Origin: Streptomyces albireticuli
GTDB lineage: Bacteria; Actinomycetota; Actinomycetes; Streptomycetales; Streptomycetaceae
Direction of reading: 5' to 3'
NCBI RefSeq assembly: GCF_002192455.1
Contig: NZ_CP021744.1
Location: forward strand, 4,807,501-4,871,500
DNA: 64,000 bases
Shown here: positions 11,915-24,400 of the stretch, piece after piece
Numbering within the stretch: position 1 is the first letter of the stretch
Layout of the letters: each line of letters starts with the position of its first letter
The notes under the pieces: generated by a model
Databases searched by the model: none
The model's input: the letters and a program-made list of their open reading frames with translations, nothing else
What the model was told of the DNA's origin: nothing
Program-made: the position numbers and the translations under genes

Positions 11915-12182
11915 ATGGAGGTACGTCCCGGTAGGGGCTACCGACAGGAGTCCGGGCGAGATATGTTCGGTTGTGAGGAATGGCAAGGGCTATGCCTCAT
12001 ATCTCCGAATGGCGCGTTTCGTGCGCTTTCGCGGAAGCTTGAAGTCGACGGGATGTAGATCTTGTCGATGGGGGAGGAGGAGGTGAAACCGCCAAGTCGG
12101 TGGCTCCGGGTATCCCCGGAGCTTGATGCAAGAGGGATGCGCTCCGCACCTTCGGCGGGGCGATCCGGGAACGGAGTTCTGC
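11915..12182 (+). promoter_or_regulatory. structured leader upstream of hpf
   Basis: A 268-bp non-coding stretch. The part nearest hpf is rich in hairpin potential: an 8-bp perfect stem at 12103-12122 (GCTCCGGG, loop TATC, CCCGGAGC), preceded by a weaker ACCG/CGGT stem near 12088. Leader RNAs upstream of raiA/hpf-type genes have been described in actinobacteria (the raiA-hairpin class, from memory). Whether this is one cannot be decided by eye. Confidence 0.35.
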
Positions 12183-12872
12183 GTGGACATCGTCGTCAAA
12201 GGCCGCAAGACCGAGGTGCCCGAGCGCTTTCGCAAGCACGTGGCCGAGAAGCTGAAGCTGGACAAGATCCAGAAGCTCGACGGCAAGGTGATCAGCCTCG
12301 ACGTCGAGGTGTCCAAGGAGCCCAACCCCAGGCAGGCCGACCGCTCCGACCGGGTCGAGATCACCGTGCGGTCCCGAGGACCCGTGATCCGGGCGGAAGC
12401 CGCGGCCGCCGATCCGTACGCCGCGCTGGACCTGGCGCACAGCAAGCTGGAAGCGCGGCTGCGCAAGCAGAACGACAAGCGTCACGCCCGCAGGGGCAAC
12501 GGACGCATTCCCGCGAGTGACGTCGCGTCGACCGTGATCGGTGCCGCGGAGCTCACCGACACCGGTGAACTCGCCACGGAGCACGCGGTGGACGGCGTTC
12601 CGGTGACCCACATGGGGCCGCTGGAGGTGCGGGGCGAAGGCCCCCTGGTGGTCCGCGAGAAGACCCACACCGCCGCCCCGATCACTCTCGACCAGGCGCT
12701 CTACGAGATGGAGTTGGTCGGTCACGACTTCTATCTGTTCGTCGACTCCGAGAGCAAGATGCCCAGCGTCGTCTACCGCCGGCACGCCTACGACTACGGC
12801 GTCATCCGGCTGAACGCCGACCCGCTCTTCGAGGCGGAACCCGGCGGTGCCGGCGGAGCGCTCGGCGGCTGA
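12183..12872 (+). CDS. hpf: ribosome hibernation promoting factor, long form
   Basis: Binds the 30S subunit and promotes 100S ribosome dimers in stationary phase or stress. The 229-residue product starts MDIVVKGRKTEVPERFRKHV and has the N-terminal RaiA-type alpha/beta domain (about 1-105). A linker leads to the C-terminal dimerisation domain (about 165-225) containing LYEMELVGHDFYLFVD and VVYRRHAYDYGVI, which marks the long form. GTG 12183 is chosen because ACGGAG is 6 nt upstream and the protein then begins where the family does; a longer frame from 12123 exists. It is followed by an orphan response regulator. Confidence 0.94.
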   Translation: MDIVVKGRKTEVPERFRKHVAEKLKLDKIQKLDGKVISLDVEVSKEPNPRQADRSDRVEITVRSRGPVIRAEAAAADPYAALDLAHSKLEARLRKQNDKRHARRGNGRIPASDVASTVIGAAELTDTGELATEHAVDGVPVTHMGPLEVRGEGPLVVREKTHTAAPITLDQALYEMELVGHDFYLFVDSESKMPSVVYRRHAYDYGVIRLNADPLFEAEPGGAGGALGG

Positions 12873-13101
12873 CCCGGCAGGCCCGGCAGCGGGCCCGCCC
12901 CTCCGTGAACGGTGCCCTCGGAGCGCCCCGGCGCTCCCGGGGGCACCCTCGTGCGACGTGGTAGCACCGCTCGGGCGTCCGCCGTGAAATCATGGCCGTG
13001 CGGCCAACCACCGGTCCGCCGAAACCGGTTGGGGCGGACGTAACACTGTGCAACCACCGCGAGGGGCTCCAGACCTTCAGGGGTCTCCAGGGGGAGGAAC
13101 A

Positions 13102-13842
13102 ATGGCGGACAGGTTCGGGCCCGTGCTCGTGCCCGGCGAGGACGACGAGGGCCCCTGTGAGGACAGGGGCGGCGCACGCGAGGAGCCCATCCGGGTCCTG
13201 GTCGTGGACGACCACGCGCTCTTCCGCCGGGGACTGGAGATCGTCCTCGCCCAGGAGGAGGACATCCAGGTCGTGGGCGAGGCCGGGGACGGCGCGGAGG
13301 CCGTGGACAAGGCCGCCGACCTGCTGCCCGACATCGTCCTGATGGACGTCAGGATGCCCCGGCGGGGCGGCATCGAGGCCTGCACCTCCATCAAGGAGGT
13401 GGCCCCCAGTGCGAAGATCATCATGCTGACGATCAGCGACGAGGAGGCCGACCTCTACGACGCCATCAAGGCCGGGGCGACGGGCTACCTCCTCAAGGAG
13501 ATCTCCACCGACGAGGTCGCGACCGCGATCCGGGCGGTCGCCGACGGCCAGTCGCAGATCAGCCCCTCGATGGCGTCCAAGCTGCTGACCGAGTTCAAGT
13601 CGATGATCCAGCGCACCGACGAGCGCCGGCTGGTGCCCGCGCCCAGGCTCACCGACCGTGAGCTGGAGGTCCTCAAGCTCGTCGCCACCGGTATGAACAA
13701 CCGCGACATCGCCAAGGAGTTGTTCATCTCCGAGAACACCGTCAAGAACCACGTCCGCAACATCCTGGAGAAGCTCCAGCTGCACTCCAGGATGGAAGCG
13801 GTGGTCTACGCGATGCGGGAGAAGATCCTGGAGATCCGCTGA
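13102..13842 (+). CDS. LuxR/NarL-family response regulator (orphan)
   Basis: A 246-residue regulator. Receiver domain about 31-147 with acidic pair DD at 36-37, phosphoacceptor Asp82 in VLMDVRMP, and Lys in GYLLKE. LuxR-type helix-turn-helix about 178-243: LTDRELEVLKLVATGMNNRD followed by ISENTVKNHVRNILEKL. A 30-residue acidic N-terminal extension precedes the receiver. No histidine kinase gene is adjacent, so its partner, if any, is encoded elsewhere. ATG 13102 follows GGGAGGA. Targets are not evident from the sequence; linkage to hpf suggests a stress or growth-phase role, which is inference. Confidence 0.9.
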   Translation: MADRFGPVLVPGEDDEGPCEDRGGAREEPIRVLVVDDHALFRRGLEIVLAQEEDIQVVGEAGDGAEAVDKAADLLPDIVLMDVRMPRRGGIEACTSIKEVAPSAKIIMLTISDEEADLYDAIKAGATGYLLKEISTDEVATAIRAVADGQSQISPSMASKLLTEFKSMIQRTDERRLVPAPRLTDRELEVLKLVATGMNNRDIAKELFISENTVKNHVRNILEKLQLHSRMEAVVYAMREKILEIR

Positions 13843-13909
13843 CGGGCACAACCCCCGCCGGCAGGACCGCGGCAGGCCGGCGGATCCTCTTCGGCCGGCC
13901 GCCGGACCG

Positions 13910-15133
13910 TCAGTCCAGGGCGGCGATCAGCTCGGCGGCCAGCCGCGCGTCGTCGCAGCGCTCGATCCGGACGGAGTCGCAGCCCACCCACTCGGCCGCC
14001 TCCCGCAGCGCCTGGGCCATCGGCGCCACGGCCTTGGCGCCGTCCAGCGAGACCTGGCGGGCCACGAGCGTCCGCCCCTCACGGCCGGGGTCCACCCGGC
14101 CGGCCAGCCGCCCGCCCGTGAGCAGCGGCATCGCGAAATAGCCGTGCACCCGCTTCGCCTTCGGTGTGTACGCCTCCAGGCGGTGGGTGAAACCGAAGAT
14201 CCGCTCCGTGCGCGGCCGGTCCCAGATCAGCGAGTCGAACGGCGACAGCAGCGTCGTGCGGTGCCGGCCCCGGGCCGGGGCGGCCAGCGCCGCCGGGTCC
14301 GCCCAGGCGGGCCGGGACCAGCCCTCGACCTCCACCGGCACCAGACCGGTGCCCTCGATCACCGCGTCCACCTGCTCGGCCTTGAGCCGGTGGTAGTCCG
14401 CGAGGTCCGCCCGGGTGGCGACCCCCATCGCCGCGCCCGCCTGCGCGACCAGCCTCCGGACGCACTCCGTGTCGTCGATGTCGTCGTGGAACAGGGCGTC
14501 CGGCACGGCGCGCTCCGCCAGGTCGTACACCCGCTTCCAGCCGCGCCGCTCGGTGCAGACGACCTCGCCGGTGTCGAGCAGCCACTCCACCGCGATCTTC
14601 GTCTCGGACCAGTCGTACCATTCGCCGCCGTTCTTGGCGCCGCCCAACTCGGTGGCCGTCAGCGGGCCCTCCGCCTTCAGCCGGTCGCGGACGGCCGCGC
14701 AGGAGCGCTCGGCGTCCTCCATCACATGCCAGCGGTGGCCCCGGGCCTGGAAGGCCCGCCGCCGGAAGGCGAAGTGCGGCCACTCCTCGATCGGCAGGAC
14801 GCACGCGGCGTGCGACCAGTACTCGAAGCCGTGGGGGTGGGGGGTGGGCGCGCCGGCCGGGCGCGGCGTCCAGTACGCGGCCTCGACCTCGGCGCGGCCG
14901 ACGGCGCCCAGCCGGGCGTACGGCACCAGCTCGTGCGAGCGGGCGAGCACCGAGATGGTGTCCAGCTGGACCGCGCCCAGCCGCCGCAGCACCCCGCGCG
15001 CCCCGCCCCGCCGGTCCGGGGCGCCGAGCAGGCCCTGGGCCCGCAGCGCCAGGCGCCGCGCCTCGTCCGCGGAGAGCCGGGCCTCGGGCGCACGGCCCTT
15101 CGCCTGAGCGGTAGTTGTCATACGGGAGACCAT
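13910..15133 (-). CDS. AlkX/YcaQ-like DNA glycosylase (winged-helix, HTH_42)
   Basis: A 407-residue winged-helix protein of the superfamily that includes AlkZ and YcaQ/AlkX, monofunctional glycosylases that remove bulky alkylated bases and unhook interstrand crosslinks. The catalytic Q-phi-D motif is seen as VQLD (Gln56, Asp58), which is the AlkX/YcaQ type rather than the AlkZ Q-phi-Q type. Other family segments: RSHELVPYARLG, FEYWSHAACVLP and LLSPFDSLIWDR. The start at 15133 is preceded by AAGGTGAG; ATG 15121 is an alternative. Convergent with the response regulator and 9 bp after the acetyltransferase gene, so the latter two may be co-transcribed. Confidence 0.87.
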   Translation of the reverse strand: MVSRMTTTAQAKGRAPEARLSADEARRLALRAQGLLGAPDRRGGARGVLRRLGAVQLDTISVLARSHELVPYARLGAVGRAEVEAAYWTPRPAGAPTPHPHGFEYWSHAACVLPIEEWPHFAFRRRAFQARGHRWHVMEDAERSCAAVRDRLKAEGPLTATELGGAKNGGEWYDWSETKIAVEWLLDTGEVVCTERRGWKRVYDLAERAVPDALFHDDIDDTECVRRLVAQAGAAMGVATRADLADYHRLKAEQVDAVIEGTGLVPVEVEGWSRPAWADPAALAAPARGRHRTTLLSPFDSLIWDRPRTERIFGFTHRLEAYTPKAKRVHGYFAMPLLTGGRLAGRVDPGREGRTLVARQVSLDGAKAVAPMAQALREAAEWVGCDSVRIERCDDARLAAELIAALD

Positions 15134-15142
15134 GCGCTCACC

Positions 15143-15769
15143 TTAGGGGTGACCACTGACAGCGCCTCGCGCGGACCGGTCCCGCCCGGAGAACGGCAGG
15201 TAGGGGGTCTCCTGCGGCAGTCCGAGGTCCGAGGGGAGCAGTGCGCCGGCCCAGGCGTCGCGGCGGGTGCCCCCGCGGACGATCACCGCGCGCAGGGTGC
15301 CCTCCATCGTGAAGCCCAGCTTCCGGGCGACGGCGCGGGAGCCCTCGTTCCCCGCCTCCGCGACCCACAGCAGCCGCTCCACGCCGAGGTCGCCGAAGGC
15401 CCAGCGGGCCACCGCCCGGCCCGCCTCCACGGTGTAACCGCGGCCGCGGGCCTCCTTCGCCGTCCAGAAGCCGAGCTCGGCCTGGCGGTCGGGCGCGCGC
15501 AGCAGCGCGAGGCGCACCAGGCCGATCGACCCGACGAGGCGGCCGTCGTCCCGGGTGAAGACGCCGAAGCCGTACGAGGAATCGTCGCGCCAGCCGTTCG
15601 GGCAGATCTCCTCGATGTACTGCCGGGCGTCCTCGGGGGTGTAGGGGGAGGGCACCTCGGTCCAGCGCGGGATCTCGGGGTCCTGGCACGCCGCGTGCAC
15701 CGCCTGCGCGTCCGTCGGCACGAACGGGCGCAGCACCAGACGCCCCGTGGTGAGGGTTATGGGCTCCAT
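15143..15769 (-). CDS. GNAT N-acetyltransferase (RimJ/RimL-like)
   Basis: A 208-residue acetyltransferase. It starts METxxTxRLVLRPF-like (residues about 1-16), typical of the RimJ/RimL branch that acetylates N-termini or small molecules. The acetyl-CoA loop is ARGRGYTVEA near residue 115, and NEGSRAVARKLGF is the characteristic C-terminal helix. The substrate cannot be inferred. The start at 15769 is chosen over 15955 because homologous sequence begins there. No Shine-Dalgarno precedes it, but TACACT lies about 7 nt upstream on the coding strand, so a leaderless transcript is likely. Confidence 0.85.
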   Translation of the reverse strand: MEPITLTTGRLVLRPFVPTDAQAVHAACQDPEIPRWTEVPSPYTPEDARQYIEEICPNGWRDDSSYGFGVFTRDDGRLVGSIGLVRLALLRAPDRQAELGFWTAKEARGRGYTVEAGRAVARWAFGDLGVERLLWVAEAGNEGSRAVARKLGFTMEGTLRAVIVRGGTRRDAWAGALLPSDLGLPQETPYLPFSGRDRSARGAVSGHP

Positions 15770-16021
15770 GGACGGAGTGTAGGGAGGACTTTGCCGGGTA
15801 GCTTCTGAATTTCCCCCGCCCGGCACCTTGGGGCGGCGTCGTTCGTTCCCCTTGCGGGTGACAGCGGGCCCAGGCCCCGACGGACCTCCCGGCGCGGCGG
15901 GGTCCTCGCTTACGATGGCCGTTGCGGCGGGGACTGTCCCGTCGTGCCCGCGCACCCTTCCCCTGCCTCGCGGCCGGGGGTGAGCCCAGTGCCAGGCCCG
16001 ACCGGCAAGGAGTCAGCCTAC

Positions 16022-18841
<2,820 letters not shown>

Positions 18842-18851
18842 TCACCTTCGC

Positions 18852-18898
18852 CGGGGCGGGGGCGGGACACCTTCGGGTGTGCCGCCCCCGCCCCGCGC
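18852..18898. terminator. hairpin between secA and the Rv3235-like gene
   Basis: GGGGCGGGGGCGG near 18853-18865 is complementary to CCGCCCCCGCCCC near 18882-18894, forming a 13-bp GC stem with a 16-nt loop between two convergent genes. There is no T tract on the + side, so termination efficiency is uncertain. Confidence 0.5.
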
Positions 18899-18940
18899 GT
18901 TTCCGGGGCGCCCTCGTCCCGCGTGTGGGCGTCCGCGGGC

Positions 18941-19405
18941 TCAGGCGCGGGCGCCCGCCAGCTCGACGGCCGAGCACCGCCACTTGAGGTCCCCGCCGCG
19001 CTCCAGGCGGAAGGCGAGGGCGTGCAGCCGGTCCCCGGAGGCGATCCGGGCGAAGGCCTCGATCACCCCGGGCCGGGGCCGGAACTCGTCGCAGCGCCGG
19101 ACGGCCGGCGTACGGCCCGGCGGCGCGGGCCGCAGCGGGGCCTGCGGCGCGAGCGCGGCGAGCTGGTCGTAGGCGGCGCCGAGGGTGTGGCCGAGCATCC
19201 AGTGCACGGGCCGCTGGCCGCTGAGGGTGAGCAGGAGGCGCTCGGCGAACCAGTAGCGCGGCAGCCGCTCGCGCTCGCGGCGGCGGGCCGCGGCGTCCGG
19301 GTGCGGGCGCCTGCTGTCGGGCCGCCTGCCGTCGGTGCGCCGTGGCGGCGCGGTCCGGCCGCCGCCCGGTGCGGCGGGCCTGGTGGAACCGGTGGACCTG
19401 TACAT
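18941..19405 (-). CDS. Rv3235-like protein (DUF6459-type)
   Basis: A 154-residue cytoplasmic protein of unknown function. The first 45 residues are disordered and Arg/Pro-rich. The conserved part has RYWFAERLLLTLSGQRPVHW and then CDEFRPRPGVIEAFARI, matching the actinobacterial family named after Rv3235, whose gene is habitually next to secA. No catalytic motif is visible. It is convergent with secA with about 100 bp between the stops, where a GGCGGGGGCGGGAC/GCCGCCCCCGCCCC hairpin could end both transcripts. The start at 19405 is the first Met; later starts would remove only the disordered part. Confidence 0.8.
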   Translation of the reverse strand: MYRSTGSTRPAAPGGGRTAPPRRTDGRRPDSRRPHPDAAARRRERERLPRYWFAERLLLTLSGQRPVHWMLGHTLGAAYDQLAALAPQAPLRPAPPGRTPAVRRCDEFRPRPGVIEAFARIASGDRLHALAFRLERGGDLKWRCSAVELAGARA

Positions 19406-19720
19406 GCGGATCGCCCCCGTGGTGCCGGGCCCGGCTGCTGATACCGGGCGGTAACTTCCGTCGGTGATCTTCTATCGGCGCCACCGGGGAGCGGCAAGAT
19501 CGGGAGGGTGGCGGCGGGGGATCCGCGGCCCTTCACCTATCAGGGGGACACGGGTCCGGCGCGTGGCCCGCGACCTGCGGCGGAGCGCGGTCCGGCGGGC
19601 TCGTGGGACGCGCCCGGACAGGGGCTCCCGGCACTTCGATGGGGGACTCGCGCCCGTATGCTGGCAGCACGGTTCACGTCCTCGGCGCACGCCCCCAGGA
19701 CCCTCAGGAAAGCGGCTGTC
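19406..19720. promoter_or_regulatory. 315-bp divergent intergenic region
   Basis: Separates the leftward Rv3235-like gene from the rightward DUF6912-like gene. TATGCT at 19657-19662 is a plausible -10 for the rightward gene, giving a leader of about 50 nt. Its -35 is poor. A GGGCCGCGG-type dyad and other GC-rich patches are present, but nothing else is convincing. The frame open upstream of 19721 lacks conserved sequence. Confidence 0.3.
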
Positions 19721-20224
19721 ATGCGCGTCTACGTCCCCCTGACCCTCCCCGGTCTCGCCGAGGCGCACAAGACCGGACAGCTGGGCCCGGCCCCGCTGGA
19801 CGCCTACGCCGTCACCCCCGCCCTGCGCGAGTGGTATCTGTCCGACGACGTCGAGGAGCTGGAGTACGCGGCCCTCGGCCGCGCCGCCGCGGCCTCCCTG
19901 CGCCTCCTCGCCGCCGACCCGGCCGCCGCCCGCCGCCGGGTGGTCGTCGCGATCGACGTCCCCGACGGCGCCGCCGTGGCCGACCCGGACCGCGGCCTGG
20001 ACCAGGCCGCGATCGGCGAGGTCCGGCTGGCCGCCGCGGTGCCGCTGGCCAAGGCAGCGGCCGTGCACGTCGACTCCGGCGACGCGGAGGCGGACGTCGC
20101 CGCCGCGGCGGCCGCCCTCGGCGCCGCGGACCAGGGCGACGACGACGCGCAGTTCACCGTGGACGGCGCCGAGGACCACGAGCTGATGTGGTTCGGCATC
20201 CAGGAGATCCCGAACCTGGTCTGA
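19721..20224 (+). CDS. DUF6912-like small acidic protein
   Basis: A 167-residue acidic cytoplasmic protein beginning MRVYVPLTLPGLAEAHKTG and ending FGIQEIPNLV. This N-terminus (MRVYvPLT) and length fit a conserved actinobacterial family of unknown function found near secA. It is rich in Ala and Asp, with no transmembrane segment or known catalytic motif. ATG 19721 is chosen because AGGAA lies about 9 nt upstream. The gene is followed by a HAD phosphatase after 94 bp and may share a transcript with it. Confidence 0.8.
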   Translation: MRVYVPLTLPGLAEAHKTGQLGPAPLDAYAVTPALREWYLSDDVEELEYAALGRAAAASLRLLAADPAAARRRVVVAIDVPDGAAVADPDRGLDQAAIGEVRLAAAVPLAKAAAVHVDSGDAEADVAAAAAALGAADQGDDDAQFTVDGAEDHELMWFGIQEIPNLV

Positions 20225-20318
20225 CGGCACGACCGTCCGGCGGCGGCCCGGGACGGGACAGGGCGGCACAGGACGGCCCGGGACGGCGCTGTCGGACCCG
20301 GTCGGTACGGTCTTGGTC

Positions 20319-20999
20319 ATGGGGAAGCACGTGGCACACATCGTCTGGGACTGGAACGGCACGCTCTTTCACGACATCGACGCGGTGATGGCGGCGACCA
20401 ACGCCGCCTTCGCCGAGATCGGCCTGGAGCCGATCACCCTGGAGCGGTACCGCGAGCTGTACTGCGTCCCGATCCCGAAGTTCTACGAGCGGCTGCTCGG
20501 CCGGCTGCCCACCGAGGCCGAGTGGGACCACATGGACGGGGTCTTCCACCGGCACTACCTGGACCACCGCCTCGGCTGCGGCCTCGCGGACGGCGCCAAG
20601 GAACTCCTGGAGAGCTGGCAGACCTCCGGCGGCACCCAGTCGATCATGTCCATGTACGGCCATGAGGACCTCGTGCCGCTGGTGCGGGGCTTCGGCATCG
20701 AGCGCCGGTTCACCCGTGTCGACGGCCGCACCGGACCCTCCGGCGGCAGCAAGGCCGAGCACATGGCCCGCCATCTCGCCGGGCTCGACGGCATACCCGC
20801 CGACCGCACCGTCGTCATCGGCGACGCCCTCGACGACGCGGTCGCGGCCGCCCACGTGGGCGCCCACGCCGTGCTGTACACCGGCGGATCGCACAGCCGG
20901 GCCGGCCTCACGGCCGCCGGGGTGCCCGTCGTGGACAGCCTCGCCGAGGCGGTCGCGGAGGCCGCGCGGCTGGCCGGCCGGAGACGGTCCGCGAGCTGA
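20319..20999 (+). CDS. HAD-superfamily hydrolase
   Basis: A 226-residue phosphatase-type protein. Motif I is DWNGT (11-15): the first Asp is the nucleophile, and Asn replaces the usual second Asp of DxD, as seen in some HAD phosphatases of this family. Motif II is the Ser of SIMSMYG near residue 111. Motif III Lys is in GSKAEHM, and motif IV is VVIGDALDD. Substrate unknown; the nearest general resemblance is phosphoglycolate-type phosphatases. ATG 20319 is used; an in-frame TTG is 6 nt upstream. Little ribosome binding signal is visible, so a leaderless message is possible. Confidence 0.87.
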   Translation: MGKHVAHIVWDWNGTLFHDIDAVMAATNAAFAEIGLEPITLERYRELYCVPIPKFYERLLGRLPTEAEWDHMDGVFHRHYLDHRLGCGLADGAKELLESWQTSGGTQSIMSMYGHEDLVPLVRGFGIERRFTRVDGRTGPSGGSKAEHMARHLAGLDGIPADRTVVIGDALDDAVAAAHVGAHAVLYTGGSHSRAGLTAAGVPVVDSLAEAVAEAARLAGRRRSAS

Positions 21000-21410
21000 G
21001 CGGGCAGCCGGGACGAAGGCCTGTAACCGAGGGAAAGCGCAGGTGCGGACGGTTGTGCGGAAGAAAGTACGGGCGGCCCGGCCGCGTCGCTGTCCAGACC
21101 GTCAAAGTTCCGGCCCGGGTTTTGTACACAAACAGCTCATGACGGCTCCCCGGGGAAGAGCGATAGCCTTACCAGGTGATCAGCGCGATATCCAGCGGGA
21201 GCGACGGCGCTCCTGCCCTGCGCCCGGAGTGCCACCGCCCCCGGGCCACCGCTGATTCCCCGAGCCCGGCACGTCTGACGAAGTTCGTCGAGAACGGCCC
21301 GGCCACCTCTCATTCCGGCATAACGTCGAAGACGACCGGAGACCCCGTGTCGTGGCGTGATGCCTCCACCACCTATGTCACGCAACGGCGCGCGACAGGA
21401 GCCAGAGGAC
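21000..21410 (+). promoter_or_regulatory. 411-bp region upstream of NAD-GDH
   Basis: No supported gene. The stretch around 21121-21132 (TTTGTACACAAA: arms TTTGT and ACAAA around AC) is an AT-rich dyad that stands out in this GC-rich sequence and could be an operator or a promoter element. GATAGCCTTACC near 21162 is a weak -10-like candidate. The remaining 250 bp up to the GDH start would be a long leader. Small frames on both strands here show no recognisable protein. Confidence 0.35.
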
Positions 21411-24400
21411 ATGCAGACCAAGCTGGACGAAGCCAAGGCCGAGCTGCTCGAACGGGCGGCTCGCGTCGCTGAGAACAGCCCTGCCGGGGGGCAACAACCG
21501 ACTGGGCCGAAGGGCGAGGGAGGCCTCGACCCCGAGACCCTGACCGCGTACCTCCAGCGCTACTACCTGCACACCGCGCCCGAGGACCTCAGCGGCCGGG
21601 ACCCGGTCGACGTCTTCGGCGCCGCGCTCTCGCACTACCGGCTCGCCGAGAACCGGCCGCAGGGCACCGCGAACGTGCGGGTGCACACCCCGACCGTCGA
21701 GGAGAACGGCTGGACGTGCAGCCACTCCGTGGTCGAGGTCGTCACCGACGACATGCCCTTCCTGGTCGACTCCGTCACCAACGAGCTCTCCCGGCAGGGT
21801 CGCGGCATCCACGTCGTGATCCACCCGCAGGTCATCGTCCGCCGTGACGTCACCGGCCGCCTGCTGGAGATCATCGGCTCCAACTGCGACGCCCACGGCA
21901 ACGGCAAGGACGCCGAGCTGCCGCACGACGCCGTCACCGAGTCCTGGATCCACGTCGAGATCGACCGGGAGACCGACCGCGGCGACCTCAAGCAGATCAC
22001 CGCGGACCTGCTCCGGGTCCTCTCCGACGTCCGCGAGGCCGTCGAGGACTGGGCGAAGATGCGCGACGCCGCGCAGCGCATCGCCGACGGCCTGCCCGCC
22101 GAGCCGACCCCGGCCGACGTCCCCGCCTCGGAGCTCGAGGAGGCCCGCGAGCTGCTGCGCTGGCTCGCCGCCGACCACTTCACCTTCCTCGGCTACCGCG
22201 AGTACGAGCTGGCGAAGGTCTCCACCGAGAGCGGCGAGGAGGACGTGCTCAGCGCCGTCCCCGGCACCGGCCTCGGCATCCTGCGCTCCGACCCCGCGCA
22301 CCACGACGAGGGCCACCACGCGGGCCCCGGCCACGCCCACCTCACCGGCCCCGCGTCCCCCTCGTTCAACCGGCTGCCCGCCGACGCCCGCGCCAAGGCC
22401 CGCGAGCACAAGCTGCTCGTCCTCACCAAGGCCAACAGCCGCGCCACCGTGCACCGGCCCTCCTACCTCGACTACGTCGGGGTGAAGAAGTTCGACGCCG
22501 ACGGCAACGTCACCGGCGAGCGCCGCTTCCTCGGCCTGTTCTCCTCCGCCGCGTACACCGAGTCGGTGCGCCGCGTGCCCGTCGTCCGCCGTAAGGTCGC
22601 CCAGGTCCTGGCCGACGCCGGCTTCACCCCGGACAGCCACGACGGCCGCGACCTGCTCCAGATCCTGGAGACGTACCCGCGCGACGAGCTGTTCCAGACC
22701 CCGGCCGACCAGCTGCGGGCCGTCGCCACCAGCGTGCTCTACCTCCAGGAGCGCCGCCGGCTGCGGCTCTTCCTCCGCCAGGAGACCTACGGGCGCTACT
22801 ACTCCGCCCTGGTCTACCTCCCGCGCGACCGCTACACCACGGGCGTCCGGCTGCGGCTGATCGACATCCTCAAGGAGGAGCTCGGCGGCACCAGCGTCGA
22901 CTTCACCGCCTGGAACACCGAGTCGGTCCTCTCCCGGCTGCACTTCGTCGTCCGCGTCGAGCCCGGCGCCACGCTGCCCGACCTCACGGACGCCGACGTC
23001 GAGCGCATCGAGGCCCGCCTGGTCGAGGCCGCGCGCTCCTGGGCGGACGGCTTCGCCGAGACGCTGACCGCCGAGGTCGGCGAGGAGCGCGCCGCCGAGC
23101 TGCTGCGCCGCTACGGCCAGGCCTTCCCCGAGGGCTACAAGGCGGACCACAGCCCCCGCGGCGCCGTCTCCGACCTCGGTCACCTGGAGAAGCTGACCAC
23201 GGCCGGCGGCGACCGCGACTTCGAGCTGAGCCTCTACGAGCCGGTCGGCGCGGGCCCCGGCGAGCGCCGCTTCAAGATCTACCGCACCGGTGAGCCCGTC
23301 TCGCTCTCCGCCGTCCTGCCGGTCCTGCACCGGCTCGGCGTCGAGGTCGTCGACGAGCGCCCGTACGAGCTGCGCTGCGCCGACCGGACGACCGCCTGGA
23401 TCTACGACTTCGGTCTGCGGATGCCGGACCGGACCGAGGGCGACGACGCGCGCGGCCGCTTCCAGGAGGCCTTCGCGGCCGTCTGGACCGGCGAGGCGGA
23501 GAACGACAACTTCAACATGCTCGTGCTGAAGGCCGGCCTGGACTGGCGCCAGGCCATGGTGCTGCGGGCCTACGCCAAGTACTTGCGGCAGGCCGGTTCG
23601 CCGTTCAGCCAGGCGTACATGGAGGACACCCTCAGCACCAACGTCCACACCACGCGCCTGCTGGTCAATCTGTTCGAGGCCCGGATGTCGCCCGCGCTCC
23701 AGCGGGCGGGCCGCGAGCTGATCGACGGCCTGATGGAGGAGCTGGACGGCGCCCTGGACCAGGTCGCGAGCCTGGACGAGGACCGCATCCTGCGGGCCTT
23801 CCTCACGGTCATCAAGGCCACGCTGCGCACCAACCACTTCCAGCGCACGGCGGCGGGCACGCCGCACCCGTACCTGTCGATCAAGCTCGACCCGCAGGCC
23901 ATCCCCGACCTGCCGGCGCCGCGCCCCGCGTACGAGATCTGGGTCTACTCCCCGCGCGTCGAGGGTGTGCACCTGCGCTTCGGCAAGGTCGCGCGCGGCG
24001 GTCTGCGCTGGTCCGACCGGCGCGAGGACTTCCGCACCGAGGTCCTCGGCCTGGTCAAGGCGCAGATGGTGAAGAACACCGTCATCGTGCCCGTCGGCGC
24101 CAAGGGCGGCTTCGTCGGCAAGCGGCTCCCGGACCCGTCCCTGGACCGCGACGCGTGGCTGGCCGAGGGCATCGCCTCGTACAAGACCTTCATCTCCGGT
24201 CTGCTCGACATCACCGACAACATGGTCGGCGGCGAGGTCGTGCCGCCGAAGGACGTCGTGCGCCACGACGGGGACGACACCTACCTGGTGGTCGCCGCCG
24301 ACAAGGGCACCGCCACGTTCTCCGACATCGCCAACGAGGTCGCGGAGTCCTACGGCTTCTGGCTGGGCGACGCCTTCGCCTCCGGCGGCTCGGCCGGCTA

